Positions 50,247-62,081 of a DNA stretch of 64,000 nucleotides are shown piece after piece. The notes beneath the pieces were generated by a model. That model had not been told where the DNA came from. It ran no database searches and saw only the letters and a program-made list of their open reading frames with translations. Every line of letters begins with the position of its first letter. Positions within the stretch are counted from its first letter, which is position 1. The translations under genes and the position numbers were made by a program. The stretch is from Salminus brasiliensis (Eukaryota > Chordata > Actinopteri > Characiformes > Bryconidae). The stretch lies in the NCBI RefSeq assembly GCF_030463535.1, contig NC_132879.1, forward strand, positions 38,119,425-38,183,424, in the 5' to 3' direction.

Positions 50247-51506
50247 CTAGCAAGAAAGTACATAAAAAAAAACTTAAGTTTTATATACTAATATGCAATT
50301 TAGCCATTTACACTATGTACAAAAGTATGTGGACCCCTGGTCATCACACTTGGTTTTTTTTTTCTTCACATAATTTCACATAATAAAACCTTGGGCTTTA
50401 ATGTGGAGTCAGCCCTCCTTTGTGGATAGAACAGTCTCCATTTTTTTTGGTAAGGCACTGATGTGATATGAGAGGGCTTTACAACCTACAAGACATTCTA
50501 ATACATAAAGGTGTTCAGTGAGAATGAAGCCAGGGATCTGTACTGACCACTGGAGTTCATTTTGTCATAATTTTTGACAACTCATTATAGGCTAATTATC
50601 TTCCTTCTCCACTGACATCCAGCAGCTGTTTAGAACTCTGCAGAATATGATGTAACAGAAGAAAGGCAATAATTACACTGCTTCAGCACTCAGCAGCCCA
50701 ACTCTGTGTGTTTTTGAGATGTGTCAAATTCACAATCATAGCACTTACAGTTGACTGGGGCAGATCTAACATGTCAGAAATGCCATGAACTTATGTGTGG
50801 CAAAGGTGACAATCTTAGGACAGTTTAAAATCACTGAGCCTTTCATTACAACCCATTCAACCACCACTGTTTTGTCTGTGGAGATGCATGCCTGTATATG
50901 AGCATGATTTTGAACAGATGTTAGAAATAGGTGTGGTTGAAATATCAGAATGTAAAAAATAGAAAGAAAGTCCACATACATTTGGCTGTATAGTGTAGAA
51001 TAGTGTACAACTTTTAGGAGGTGCAGTTTATTTTATTGAATTTTATTTTATTTGTCTATTCCTGGTGAGTAAAAGAAGATCCTCTTACCTGTGGACTCCA
51101 GGTAGTCTCCTTCATGTGTGTGTTTGTAGAGGAAGAAGTGATAGCGGGCAGCATCTTTAGGGATTCTTTTCGGCAGGTCCTTCAACTCTGTGGGAGCCGT
51201 GCTGGACAATTTGATGGATTCCTTCGGAAAATCTATTTCCTACAGCAAGCACAAACACATTCAGGAATCTCTGCGGAGATATTTCCATCCTAAGCAGAAG
51301 CTGCTAGAATAGGATTATTTCTTTTTAAATAAATAATGACGATGTGAGACATTACTGTATTTGCTCACTTACAAGTTGAACGTAGTTAATTCTCTTCTCT
51401 CTGAACTGCTCCAGAGCCTGCATAGCCTCTCTCTGCATGGGGAAAGCTACACCCTGTAGAGTCTGCTGCTTTGTGTCCACGTGAATGTCTGTCTGCACCT
51501 GAAAAG

Positions 51507-51598
<92 letters not shown>

Positions 51599-53910
51599 AT
51601 TCCCCCCCCCAATCACACCACTCAGCACCATCTGGGACTGATGGAGCTTAGGCAGTCACAAAGAAAAAAAATCCTGTAATCTAAATCTAGGTGAAATGAA
51701 TGATTAGTTTGACTACATGCAGAGAATAATTGTGACTTTGAAACTATGAAACTTTGAAACTATGAAACTTTGAAAGGCCTTAGTGAAACTCTCAGGCCTT
51801 AGTGGATCGCAGCCAGTACACTGGCTGTTGTTGTGGAAAACACATTTTCCAAAAGGTCACATGAGGACTGCACTATGTACTTGCTCCAGGTCTAATGCTT
51901 AGTATTGACACAGCACTTTACAAAATGAATTCCGCATGGTTATGTAATACACATTTTAACCCTCTGGAGCTTTCATTTTGCACACATCCGTGGCTGGGAG
52001 TCCAAGAAAACAATCATTTGACCTAACAGAACTGGCAGACAGCATTCTCCTCCAAGCACGTTCAGCTGTCCAATGTTGTTGATTAAGATGAACACATGCT
52101 AGCCTTCACCCTCCCAGCACTGGTAGCATTCCTTTGGCCTCACCTAGTAGGTGGGAAATGTTTTCAAGGCTTGTTGCTCTGTCTTCTTACAAAATAAAAC
52201 CCTAATAAACACAACCCCAAAACTACAAGAAATAGCTCAGATGTTTGAGTGTGGGTGCAGGTGTAACATAGTCCTCCCCTAACCTAAAAGGCTGCAACCA
52301 GATGATGCCAATTTTGATCAACAGTGATGGGCAACAGAGGGCATCACCAAGATCAAATGTATTTAGCTCCAATATAATTCACCACGCTTACTCTTAACAG
52401 TGTAATTATGTATTTAGATATTTAATAACACAAAATAATCACATTCTGTCTGTACCTGGGCCTTTCATTTGCTTCAAATGGCAAGAAATGACAAACAATA
52501 ACTCAAAATTGCTCTGCTTTAGCACCTCCCCCCCATTAAATGCAAAACACTGCAGCTTCTAAATCCACACAGAATTTCTCGACTTGTTCCAATGATAAAT
52601 AATTAAGCTATAACAGTGATGCAGTGGTTAAAAGGTCCACTTTGTTCATAATGGCAGAATGTTTCTCAGTCTCTAAACGTTTAATAGCAAGAGGCTTTCC
52701 TCTCCTCCATCTTCCATCAGTGGTACCTCCTGTTCACCTAAACACACAGCATACGGCTTATCCAGTCACAGAGGCTGCGTGAGATGGACCTGCTTTTGCA
52801 TCCATCCACTTAATAGATGCAGCATTGGGGAAAATGAATAGTAAATATCTCAAAGCCTCTTTTCCCTCGGCCCACAAATGTAGCTTAGTGTGGTATTATC
52901 TTCTTCCTGCAGCTGCTGAACTACTGGTGGGGGGATGCTGCTTTGCAGTTGGCTGCTTTTTAGTGGCTGACATTCTCAAATAGCCAGTGGGCATTTTAAA
53001 AACATCCAGATGACCCTTTTATGGTTGTGGCATAAGCATACAGCCTATATACTGGACGTGGTTTTAAGTAGGAGTGTAATCATACACTCTGGCGCTCCAA
53101 CATCGGTTGTGATCTTATTGTGAAAATTCACATCCAGAGGTATAGCAGCTTTTGCAGAACCTAACAATGGCTGGACTACATCGCAGTGCAAAGAGAGCTA
53201 TATGCTAGAACAAGTTTGGAGTTTCCTAAACTTATTCAGTGAGCCAAAAAAACAAAAAAAGGTCCACCATGCAATGCACACAGCACCATGTCCATGTACT
53301 GTAGATGTGGAGACAGACGGGAGATCCAAAGCAAAGAGAGTAAAACAGTGATCTAGGCCAGTTTCTAATCTGTTTAACACAGTTTAAAATCAATGCTGGC
53401 CCAGTATGGTCACATGATCAACTGTAGCCAGCAATCCTGAGGCTTTTGTAAGCATGTTGAGAGCATATTAAAGGTGTAAGAATTTCAGTATAGTGTTTTA
53501 AAAGAAGGGCAAATAAATGTAAAACTAACATCGCTGTTAGTTGGCTTTTAGTTCCATTTGTGGGGTGTTCAAACTTTATGCATATGCAGGTTTTAACTGT
53601 ATTAGTGATTGCATTATTTGTTTCTGCCAATAATGCAGACATGTTTATTAGTCTGAATTATTCCAGTTCCATGTGCATCTGACTTAAATGGGTCCTACTC
53701 TGTGTTTAAGTAGTTGTAATGGGTACCTCACTTAGTTTGATTTGCCTCAGTTCCTCCTCAGCAGCAGTCAGTGGGAGTGGGGCAGCCTGGGAGGTCAGAT
53801 ACCTTTTATAACCATTGAGAGAAACATCATCCTGGGCAGAGAGAGGTCTGTTAGCAGGTCTATAAAAGGCTGCACAATATTGATGAAACACTGGCATTGC
53901 AAATATACTG

Positions 53911-53979
<69 letters not shown>

Positions 53980-56759
53980 ACTTGGTCTGAGATCTCATTT
54001 GTATATTGCAGCCTTCTGCATTACAAGTATAATGACCGACTGTTGAACCCTATTCCCCTAATGATCTTATCCTCTCAATGACATAAAATGGATCACACTG
54101 ATAAATGCTGTCTCATAATAAACATACCTTTGCGGTGCCAAAAATCTCCTCTTTTATGTGCCCACCACCAAATTCTTTCTTTAGTGTAGCCCTAGTAGCA
54201 GCATAGAGCATCTTCTGTCGGACCTAAAAACAACATTTAAATTAATTAATAAATAACTTTAGGAATTATTATATTTATTCATTTAATAATTATTATAATT
54301 ATAAATAGGAATTATGAGCAAGTCTTAGCATTAGAAGCATAACAGAATAAAACACATGCAATTATTGGCAGCAGAGTTGGGTTTTCTGCCATTTTGTCCT
54401 CTTCCTGCTGGCTGTAAAGCACAACTGTGTTATTGAACATTGCAGGAGATCATTAGAATTGCAAATCTTCCACACAAGTCAACCCGGAATCACAACAGTG
54501 TTTTTTTTTTCCTCTCTGCTCTTCACTAACTAATCTATAAATGAATATATTTAGGGGAAGTGTGAATCTGGTGGGGTGGCTTTCCTTACATAGAAGCAAC
54601 TCTTAAGTGACCCCTGGGTAACCATCACCAGAAACCTTGGAGGTGGCTGCAAGTGCTACACCCTTGTAATTAAATAGTCTTAACTGTTCTGCTTTTACAG
54701 CCTGTGTAATAATACAGCCATACTTTATTTAACATAAGACTTTGAACATAATTTCCTATGCTATTTCTATACATGGTACCCAAACTCCATAAGGCTCTTT
54801 CAAAGTATAGGTGTCTGTCAGGCAGACCAATGTACATTCATACCACTTTGTGGATAAACAGCTTTTCAGTACAGCCTTTCTCTCAACTGTAGAGAAAAGG
54901 GCACCAGTGCTGTACCCCCGATTCTTACAGATTTTCCTTTCCGTTCCCGTACAATAAACCGTGCAATCCTACTAGGTAGAATGTGCAGAATAGGCTTCAC
55001 TGCTTTCACTTCATTACATACAGGCCCTTTAAAATCAAAACTTCTAAAAACTCCAAAAATGTCGTCAAAACTATGTCTGGTGTCATAGGTCTGCATCTTC
55101 AGTTTTAGGAAAAAGTACACTGCAAAGTTAAACACTTGTTTAACTTTGTTACTAAATGCAATTGGACTCAACAACAGCTACTATTCTGCAAACCACAGTA
55201 GGGATGCAACAGTCACAGCTACACTGCAATGGTACCATGTTGCCCATTTTCTTCCATCAAAAGTACTTCTGCACCTCACCACGGCCGCTTGCAAAGCACA
55301 TCTGTGTTGATAATGTGGCCACTAGCACACAAAACATGCTTGCTTTAGCTTCACATATGCTGTAACTGGATGTTCAGCGTGGACAGTATTCTAGTACAGG
55401 GGTGTCCAGTCCTGTCCATAAAGGAGCGATGTTGCTGCAGGCTTTCATGTCAACAAAGCCGCTAGAAAGTGAACTGATTTTATACATTTATATATTTGTT
55501 TTATATTTTATTTATATAACCAGTCCCTTAGAACTGGTTAGCCAATGTCAGGGTTGGCTTGACATAGCCTATTGCTTTTTTTATGTTAATAACGTATTAA
55601 CTTTGAATGCTGGTTTCTTCAAGTACGCAACCCTAATGCCAAACCCATTTACAAAGATTTTTATAATTGTGGTGTTAATATTTTAACTACTTAAATAGTA
55701 TATTGTCTACATTTAGGAAATAACTATTTAATAACTGTTTATACTCATACCTGAACAGCTGTTACACAGTGCATGTTTAAAAAGCATGTGAGAACTGTGA
55801 TCTTTCAAAAACTTTGATTGCCATTTAGTCTATTTGGGATTAGTGAAGAACTCTGAGCAGTGTGATGATTTAGGCAGGCAGTTTAGACATGCTTCCGATA
55901 TAACTTGCTAACCTCATCAGTCTTGTGTAAAACAATAGGAACAAATTTTGTTTTTTTCATGAACTAAGTCTATTTTGGGTGAGGAGAAAGTTGTGTGAAA
56001 TAGCCATATGTACTAGGTGGGTGAGCACAGTCAGCGTCTGAATATATTATTTCCACAGATTAAGCAGAGCCCCTGAAAACAGTGTGAACGCCTCCAAACA
56101 TTCATGACGATGTACATGAACAATATCAACAGTGCGAGAGTTACTCACAGGGGAGTGATCAGGAGACCACGCCAGGAAGATCCACTCATAACCCTGGTTA
56201 TTGGTGGTGTCTAGCCTGTAGAGGAGGTAGGAGGGCAGATCATCCTGCAGCAGAGGCAGGACATAACTGTCCCATTCCTGGTCCCACTTCTTGGCTGCTG
56301 GTTTAGTTCCTCCCAACACGAGCTGTTCTGAAGAGCAAGACAGAGATGGCAGGCTCAACACATGCGTCTCTCTCGCCTTGTATGGCTGCTTACGACCATA
56401 AACAAGCCTGAACGCTAAGATCTAGGCATCTAGCTATCCACTCCCAATGACAGCTCCTTTTATAGACAAAGACAGTCAGACACAGAATCCTGACCGTTAC
56501 TACTACTAAAGCTACTTTATTCACCTCCAGCTTACCATTTTCAATCACGACTTTGATCAGGCGATACTCTCCGTTCCGTGCTTTGGCAAATATGTCTTTT
56601 ACTTCAGCCGTGGCTGCAGAGAGACAGAGAGAGACAGAGACAGACAGACAGACAGAGAGAGAGAGAGAGACAGAGAGACAGAGCAAGTGAGAGAGAGAGA
56701 GAGAGACAGAGAGACAGACAGACAGACAGAGAGAGAGAGAGAGACAGAGAGACAGAGCA

Positions 56760-56793
<34 letters not shown>

Positions 56794-57907
56794 GTTAGCT
56801 AGCTAACAAAGGCACCGTTTAGTGCCGTCAGGAACTGAAGGACAACTGAGGCAGATCTGGACGATGAATGTGATGAATGTGAGCGGCGTCTGTGAGGAGG
56901 CTTTGTTTGGGACTGTGGACAGCCCGGTTAGCACTGCAGCGATGAACAGGCCTCTCCACAGGCACCGCAACAGAGGCATCTCACTGAACCTGGCGACCTA
57001 CAGGACGTGTCGGACATGTATAATGATAAATAATAAAGCAAATGATGCACGAGTAACGTTACTTATAAACGAAGCTGTATCGATTAGCATAACACTGTAA
57101 CCTTTACATTTGATGTCACTTTAGTAGAAGTAAAAGTGCCTAAAACAGATCCAATGGTAATAAAAAGTATTACGTGGACGCGAAAAAAACGACAAAAAAA
57201 AAAAAAAATGCAGCATCTGTTAAACTGAAGTGTGCCGGGCACTGTTCGCCTCTTTTTGGGAAAATCAAACAGAATAAAATAAAAGAGAATGAATGTGAAG
57301 GACTACAATGAACGTAACTCTGGATACAAGTAAAAGTAATACTTACAGAGCCTCAGAAAGCGGTGTTTCAGTACCTGTAATCAGTCAGAACTAGCTAGCT
57401 ACCAACCTCTCGATTATAATACTTGCTACTCCTGTTAAAGTTTTTTAAAAGGGCGCCGCAGATCTGAATGACAAACCAGTCCAGACTGCCTTTATGGAGC
57501 AGACCTTTGAAACCTCCTGCTTGGCCGGAGCAACGACGTCTTAATGGACTACAGCTCTGCTGATGGATGAAGAGGCCACTCTCGGTTCATTTGCAGGGCC
57601 CTATGAGAGCGATAAAAGCCAAATCGCACTTGACACAGATTCCCAGATTCCCCCCTCCTCTCTCTCTCTCTCTCCCTCCCTCTGCGGATCTGGTTCTGCT
57701 TAGCTTTTTACCACAAGCTTCAAAAACACCGGTAACGAGCTTGTGCCGTTCTGTGCTGAGCGACACATTCACTACGGCACATCTCGTCCATCAGAAAGCA
57801 GGCAGTGAACTAGACCTGAGTAACGTCCAGGTGCTTACTTATCGAGTAAAAATGGATCGAGGACAGACTGCAAAAGCTTTACCTTGGATGCCGGTTTGGT
57901 GAGACAT
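49559..57907 (-). CDS. twf1: TWF1, twinfilin-1 (9 coding exons)
   Basis: Cytoplasmic actin-binding protein with two ADF-homology domains; the family sequesters ADP-actin monomers, caps barbed ends and binds capping protein through its tail. Coding exons in order: 57907-57883, 56613-56536, 56327-56149, 54223-54128, 53831-53727, 51498-51373, 51239-51089, 50177-50056, 49723-49559. They join to 348 codons plus TAA; human is about 350. The start MSHQTGIQ is as in other vertebrates. ADF-H 1 spans about residues 5-139, with [19 protein letters not shown] in its long actin-binding helix; ADF-H 2 is about 175-313, with [17 protein letters not shown] and [11 protein letters not shown]; the basic tail has [17 protein letters not shown], the capping-protein and lipid-binding region. 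All acceptors are AG and all donors GT. Acceptors of exons 2, 6 and 8 sit directly against microsatellites. Fish may carry two twf1 copies; I cannot say which this is. The likely 3' UTR runs to about 47.97 kb (AATAAA at 47978-47973). Confidence 0.96.
50185..50244. repeat. (CA)n(TA)n at the TWF1 exon 8 acceptor
   Basis: About 10 CA then 20 TA units on the plus strand. In the transcript this is (UA)n(UG)10 ending only about 7 bases before the first base of exon 8 (50177). Confidence 0.95.
50311..50995. mobile_element. Non-autonomous Tc1/mariner-type element
   Basis: Ends CACTATGTACAAAAGTATGT and the complement of ACATACATTTGGCTGTATAGTG form short inverted repeats, flanked by TA (50309-50310; 50996-50997). 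It is 685 bases with no transposase frame. Sits in TWF1 intron 7. Confidence 0.8.
51509..51596. repeat. (CA)43 at the TWF1 exon 6 acceptor
   Basis: Uninterrupted dinucleotide run. In the transcript this is (UG)n followed by GCCUUUUCAG and exon 6, the first exon base being 51498. Confidence 0.97.
51610..53720. other. TWF1 intron 5, nothing recognised
   Basis: About 2 kb without identifiable repeats apart from the (CA)n at its 3' splice end. Confidence 0.4.
53912..53979. repeat. (CA)n in TWF1 intron 4, near the exon 5 acceptor
   Basis: About 33 CA units; transcript (UG)n ending about 80 bases upstream of exon 5 (first base 53831). Confidence 0.97.
54224..56148. other. TWF1 intron 3, mostly unrecognised
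   Basis: Includes a possible remnant of a fish non-autonomous transposon at 55396-55450 (CAGGGGTGTCCAGTCCTG). A 102-codon minus-strand frame at 54866-55174 was not identified. Confidence 0.4.
56616..56791. repeat. GA/GACA microsatellite at the TWF1 exon 2 acceptor
   Basis: In the transcript this is a (CU)/(GUCU) tract that runs directly into CUGCAG and exon 2, thus serving as its polypyrimidine tract. A block of about 66 bases carrying the marker AGAGCAAGTGAGAG is present twice in tandem. Confidence 0.95.
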
Positions 57908-58060
57908 CGCGGCTCTGTTCGCTTTCTTGTCGACGGGAGCTGCAGAAACACGGAAACCGAGCGACGGGCCTAGGCCCCGCCCCATTGCGTGATGTCACTG
58001 GGCAGAGCCGCCCCCTCGGCCACGTGACAGCGGCTTCTTAAAGATTAGCGTCATAGTTGT
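57908..58060 (-). promoter_or_regulatory. twf1: Probable TWF1 promoter and 5' UTR
   Basis: The 150 bases before the TWF1 start codon are GC- and CpG-rich against an AT-rich background. They contain GC boxes (GGCCCCGCCCC near 57970 and GCCGCCCCCTC near 58010) and an E-box CACGTG at about 58021. There is no clear TATA box, as expected for a housekeeping promoter. No transcription start can be fixed from sequence alone. Confidence 0.5.
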
Positions 58061-60035
58061 CCACCTACGATCAAAGCTGCGCTCTGACTACTTACATAGC
58101 ATTTCTGACTGACCACCTACTAACCACCGTTTGGGCTACATGTACAGTATAGGACGCTATATAGGGGCACAGTTCCCTGCGCATTTGATCAGCTACCCTC
58201 TACTCCGTTCAGGCAGTCTCTTCTTGCCACAGAATTGCAAGCCAAGATAATTTGGGTGGAGGAACACTCCCCAGAACAGTGACATAGACATTTTAGCGGG
58301 ACCAACGTACTGTGGCAGTCATCAACAACTGTATGTCCTGTACTTGTCTGTTAGTCTGTTTAAGGAGTTAACAGGAGAAAACAGGAGAAAAATAGTTAAC
58401 ATTAATTAACAGAAAGGGTCACTGTGTTGCTCTGTATGTAAATCAACCCACTATTGTTGTTTGTTTTTTGTGGGGTTTTTTTAAACAGGTTTTCAAAGGC
58501 ATGGTCTGCTCATAAAAGGTCCAGTGGCACACCAGTTGAGGAAATCTACAACGGTCCAGTGTGGGCCAATGTCCTAATGCGGCCGGGGGCTGCCTACAGT
58601 AGGGCTATTCCATGGGGCGTATTTTCCCACATTGGGCCCTCACTTCTCCAATAGTATGGTGCATAGTGTTTAAAATACCATATTAAAATACATTGCAGCA
58701 GAACAGATGGGCAACAGCTTTTAACTATGTGGTTTCCAAACCCTCCACCTGTAGGACTACCTTCTTGCTGGTTTAACTCCAACCCAAATCTAACACAATT
58801 CAATACAGGACTTCTGAAGCCAGTAGTTAGCTGGATCAGGTGAAGTGGATTAGGGTTGGACCCAAATTCCGCAAAAAGTTTTCGCACTGCTCTAATTATA
58901 CTCCAGCAGGTTAGACCAACAGGATAGGTGTTTCCAATAAAGCAGCCTGGAGGTTTACATGGTGAGGACCTAGGGTGGGTAGAGATGTCTAAAACCATAC
59001 TAAACTAAAAGTGTAAATAAGCAGCTAGTAAAACTAACTACCCCAAAAATCAATTGAAGCAAAACAAACTGACTAGCTTTAGTGGTCAAGATGCCAGTTT
59101 CCTAGACAGGCATTCAGGTGGTAATATAGTATGGATTCTTTGAATATCCTGGTGGGACATGTAGTGTAATGCTGGCCTAGGCCCATGGCAGAGAATGTAA
59201 AAAACGTTGTAGTGTGCAGGGCCACCTCAGACCTTGTAACTATAAGAATTTCTGAAGTGCAGGGTGGGGCTGAGAACTCCACCCTACAGTCTGGCTATAT
59301 AAATACCGTTCCAGACTGCTGTGTTGATTCAAGTGCTTTGTGTGTGTGTGTGGGGGTGTGCGTTTGTAGAAACCACAGAGGTCAGAGGGAGGGGTGGCAC
59401 AGAACTATAGAGAAGAAATAACATGGTAGGAGAGGACTAAATGCTGTGGATTAGTGGTTTCTAGGATACACACCCCATGGCATTGAGTCTGAAGACTGGA
59501 GGTAGACATGCTCCCCTGCGATTCTACCAGTGAACATCATTTTATAACCACTATAATACAGCTTTAATACTGTTAAATTCATTATTTTTATCCAGTCAAA
59601 TGCATGTAATGGCACTTAAGTAAAAATGGTCAGCTTTAAAACATGTACAATACAGCAGTTGTAATTCATTTTAGAGTAAGAGGATTACTACGTATATTAA
59701 CCATTACTGTTAGAGCTACAGGAATAGACAAGGAATAGACAATAATATGACTTGTCGTACAATGTACTATTTTCTTCAATAGTAAAAACAAAATTCTGGT
59801 TCTGACCACTATTAATGGCAAAATTGGTGGGGTTCAGTTTAATTAGCTGGTTGCCTGGCATGGACCCGTTCACATATTTATGGTTAAGTTGATCAGAACT
59901 TTTTAAAGACAATTCCCAAAGCTTTTATGTTAGCTACATTTAATGTGTGTATTGTCACTGTTTTGTTATGTCCAGGTTTAAACCATTTAGCTGGTGGCTT
60001 GAGATTATGTTGTAGAATAGGTGATGGATAGGAGG
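58061..60035. other. Upstream of TWF1, no gene seen
   Basis: 58730-58880 resembles a decayed non-autonomous transposon (TCAGGTGAAGTGGATTAGGGTTGG). Otherwise no supported exon. The neighbour I would expect here from human synteny (TMEM117) is not visible. Confidence 0.4.
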
Positions 60036-60039
60036 AGGT

Positions 60040-60577
60040 AGTTCTTTATAATTATATCCACTTTGTGCAATGTACTAGTTCTACTAGCAGTAATAATTGG
60101 TACAGTGGTCTTTGGATTGAATGCCTTACTTTTTCCAAACATCCTCCGGTTATTGTGGCCAAACAACTCAATATTAGTCTTATCTGGCCATATAACGTTC
60201 CTCCAGAAGGCTTTTTCTTTGTCTATATGACCGGCTGACAACTTTCATCTTATAGCAGAGGCTTTTTTTTCTTGGATGGTAGCCTCTCAGCCCATAGCAA
60301 TGTTCCTGACTATTCAAATCAGTTTCCTCTCAGCTGAGGGTGACAGTTTGGGTCTTCTTCCAGACCTTGGCAAAGTGATTATACCTCCCAATAACTTGTA
60401 CTTACACACAATTGTTTGAACTGGAATCTGCAGATGTTTCTAAATGACTTTAGGAGACATTTCTGACAGTCATTTATCTACACTATGCTCCTTGGATGAT
60501 ATCTCTCATTGTCTAGCAAACACTTTTTTATGTGGGCACAGAGAAACTAACAGCTGTAGTCAATCCTGAGCAGTAAT
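60040..60577 (-). mobile_element. Tc1-like transposon relic
   Basis: The minus-strand frame has DKEKAFWRNVIWPDKTNIEL (first catalytic Asp region, P replacing S of WSD) and FGHNNRRMFG. Upstream pieces such as the complement of GGTGACAGTTTGGGTCTTCTT match the relic at 13.5-14.2 kb. Broken by stops; it abuts the next element at about 60577. Confidence 0.7.
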
Positions 60578-61560
60578 AGGAAGAAGCGCATTTGTAAGGT
60601 CAGACACTGATGTTGGAGGAGAAGGCCTGGCTCGCTGTCTCTGCTCCGCTCAAAGGTGTTTTATCAGGTTGGGGTCCGGACTCTGTGCAGGCCAGTCAAG
60701 TTCTTTTACACCAAACTCGCTCATCCATGTCTTTATGGATCTTGTTTTGTGCACAGTCACGTTGGAACAGGAAGGGTCCGTCTCAAAACTGTTCCCGCAA
60801 AGTTGAGAGCATGAAATTCACCAAAATCTCTTAGTATGCTGAAACATTAAAAGTTAATTTCTCTAAAAAATAAGGGGCCAAACCCAACTCCTGCAAAACA
60901 ACCCCACACCATAATCCCCCCTCCACCAAACTTTACACTTGGCACAATGCAGTCAGACAAGTACCGATCTCCTGGCAACCGTCAAACCCAGACTCGTCCA
61001 TCAGATTGCCAGACAGAGAAGCATGATTTGTCACTCCAGAGAACACGTCTTAACTGCTCTAGAGTCCAGTGGCGGCGTGCTTTACACCACTGCATTCGAC
61101 GCTTCATTGCGCTTGGTGATGTTAAGCTTGGGTGCAGGTGCTCTGCCATGGAAATCCCATTCATGGGAATTCCATGAAGCTTTCTATGCACTGTTCTAGA
61201 GCTAATCTGAAGGCCACATGAAGTTTGGAGGTCTATAGCAATTGACTCTGCTGAAAGTTGGCGACCTCTGCGCACAACGCGTCTCCGCGTCTGCTGATCC
61301 TGCTCTGCCATTTTACGTGGCTACCACTTCATGGCTGAGTTGCTGTCATTCCCAATCGTTTCCACTTTGTTATAATACCGTTGACAGCTGACTGTGAAAT
61401 ATTTAATAGTGAGGAAATTTCACAACTGGACTTGCACAGGTGGCATCCTATCGCGGAACCATGCTGGAATTCACTGAGCTCCTGAGAGCGACCTATTCTT
61501 TCACAAATGTATGTAGAAGCAGTCTGCATGCCAAGGTTTTATACACCTGTGGCCATGGAA
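60578..61560 (-). mobile_element. Second Tc1-like transposon, different family, relic
   Basis: Minus-strand pieces: helix-turn-helix segment with ISQSAVNGIITKWKRLG (61529-61329), then RRRVVRRGRQLSAESIA, SRTVHRKLHGIPMNG and VLWSDKSCFSVW (61311-60982, first Asp), and further on [10 protein letters not shown]. There are several frameshifts and both ends are truncated. It is better preserved than its left neighbour, suggesting later arrival. Confidence 0.8.
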
Positions 61561-62045
61561 TTAAAGATGCCCCAGAAAAAAGAACAGTTCAAAGAAACCA
61601 TGAAAGTCTAATATTGCTGTCATTTGTGTCCATTTTAAGTGGCTGTAAATTTCCCACCACTGTTCCCAACTGTTCATTAGCCTTCAATTTACATTGAAAT
61701 GAATTTATGTAAAAAAAAATAAATCTAAACTATTTTAGTTACACAAGCATATGACTGACTGCCATAAAATAGCTAGAAACTCCCAATGGAAAACATCAAT
61801 GTAAGTGTCTGCAGAGTTCATAAGTGTGTGTTTACAGCAGTCGGCCACTAGATGATGACATTTCCCAAACCATTCTTGGCCTGTGTTAGAACTGCTCATG
61901 TTAGAACAGGGTCTATTACTGTAACAGATCAAAGAACTAACACCAGGTTTAACACAGCAGACAGCCGCTGGTTGTGACTGCAATATAATTAAAACAGCAC
62001 TTAGACACAATAGCGCCAATAGGTGTTGTTTTACACAGAGCATGT

Positions 62046-62081
<36 letters not shown>

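Noticed and set aside
57567..57902. 111-codon plus-strand frame over TWF1 exon 1
   Set aside because: Antisense to the real first exon; contains a CT repeat; no domain.
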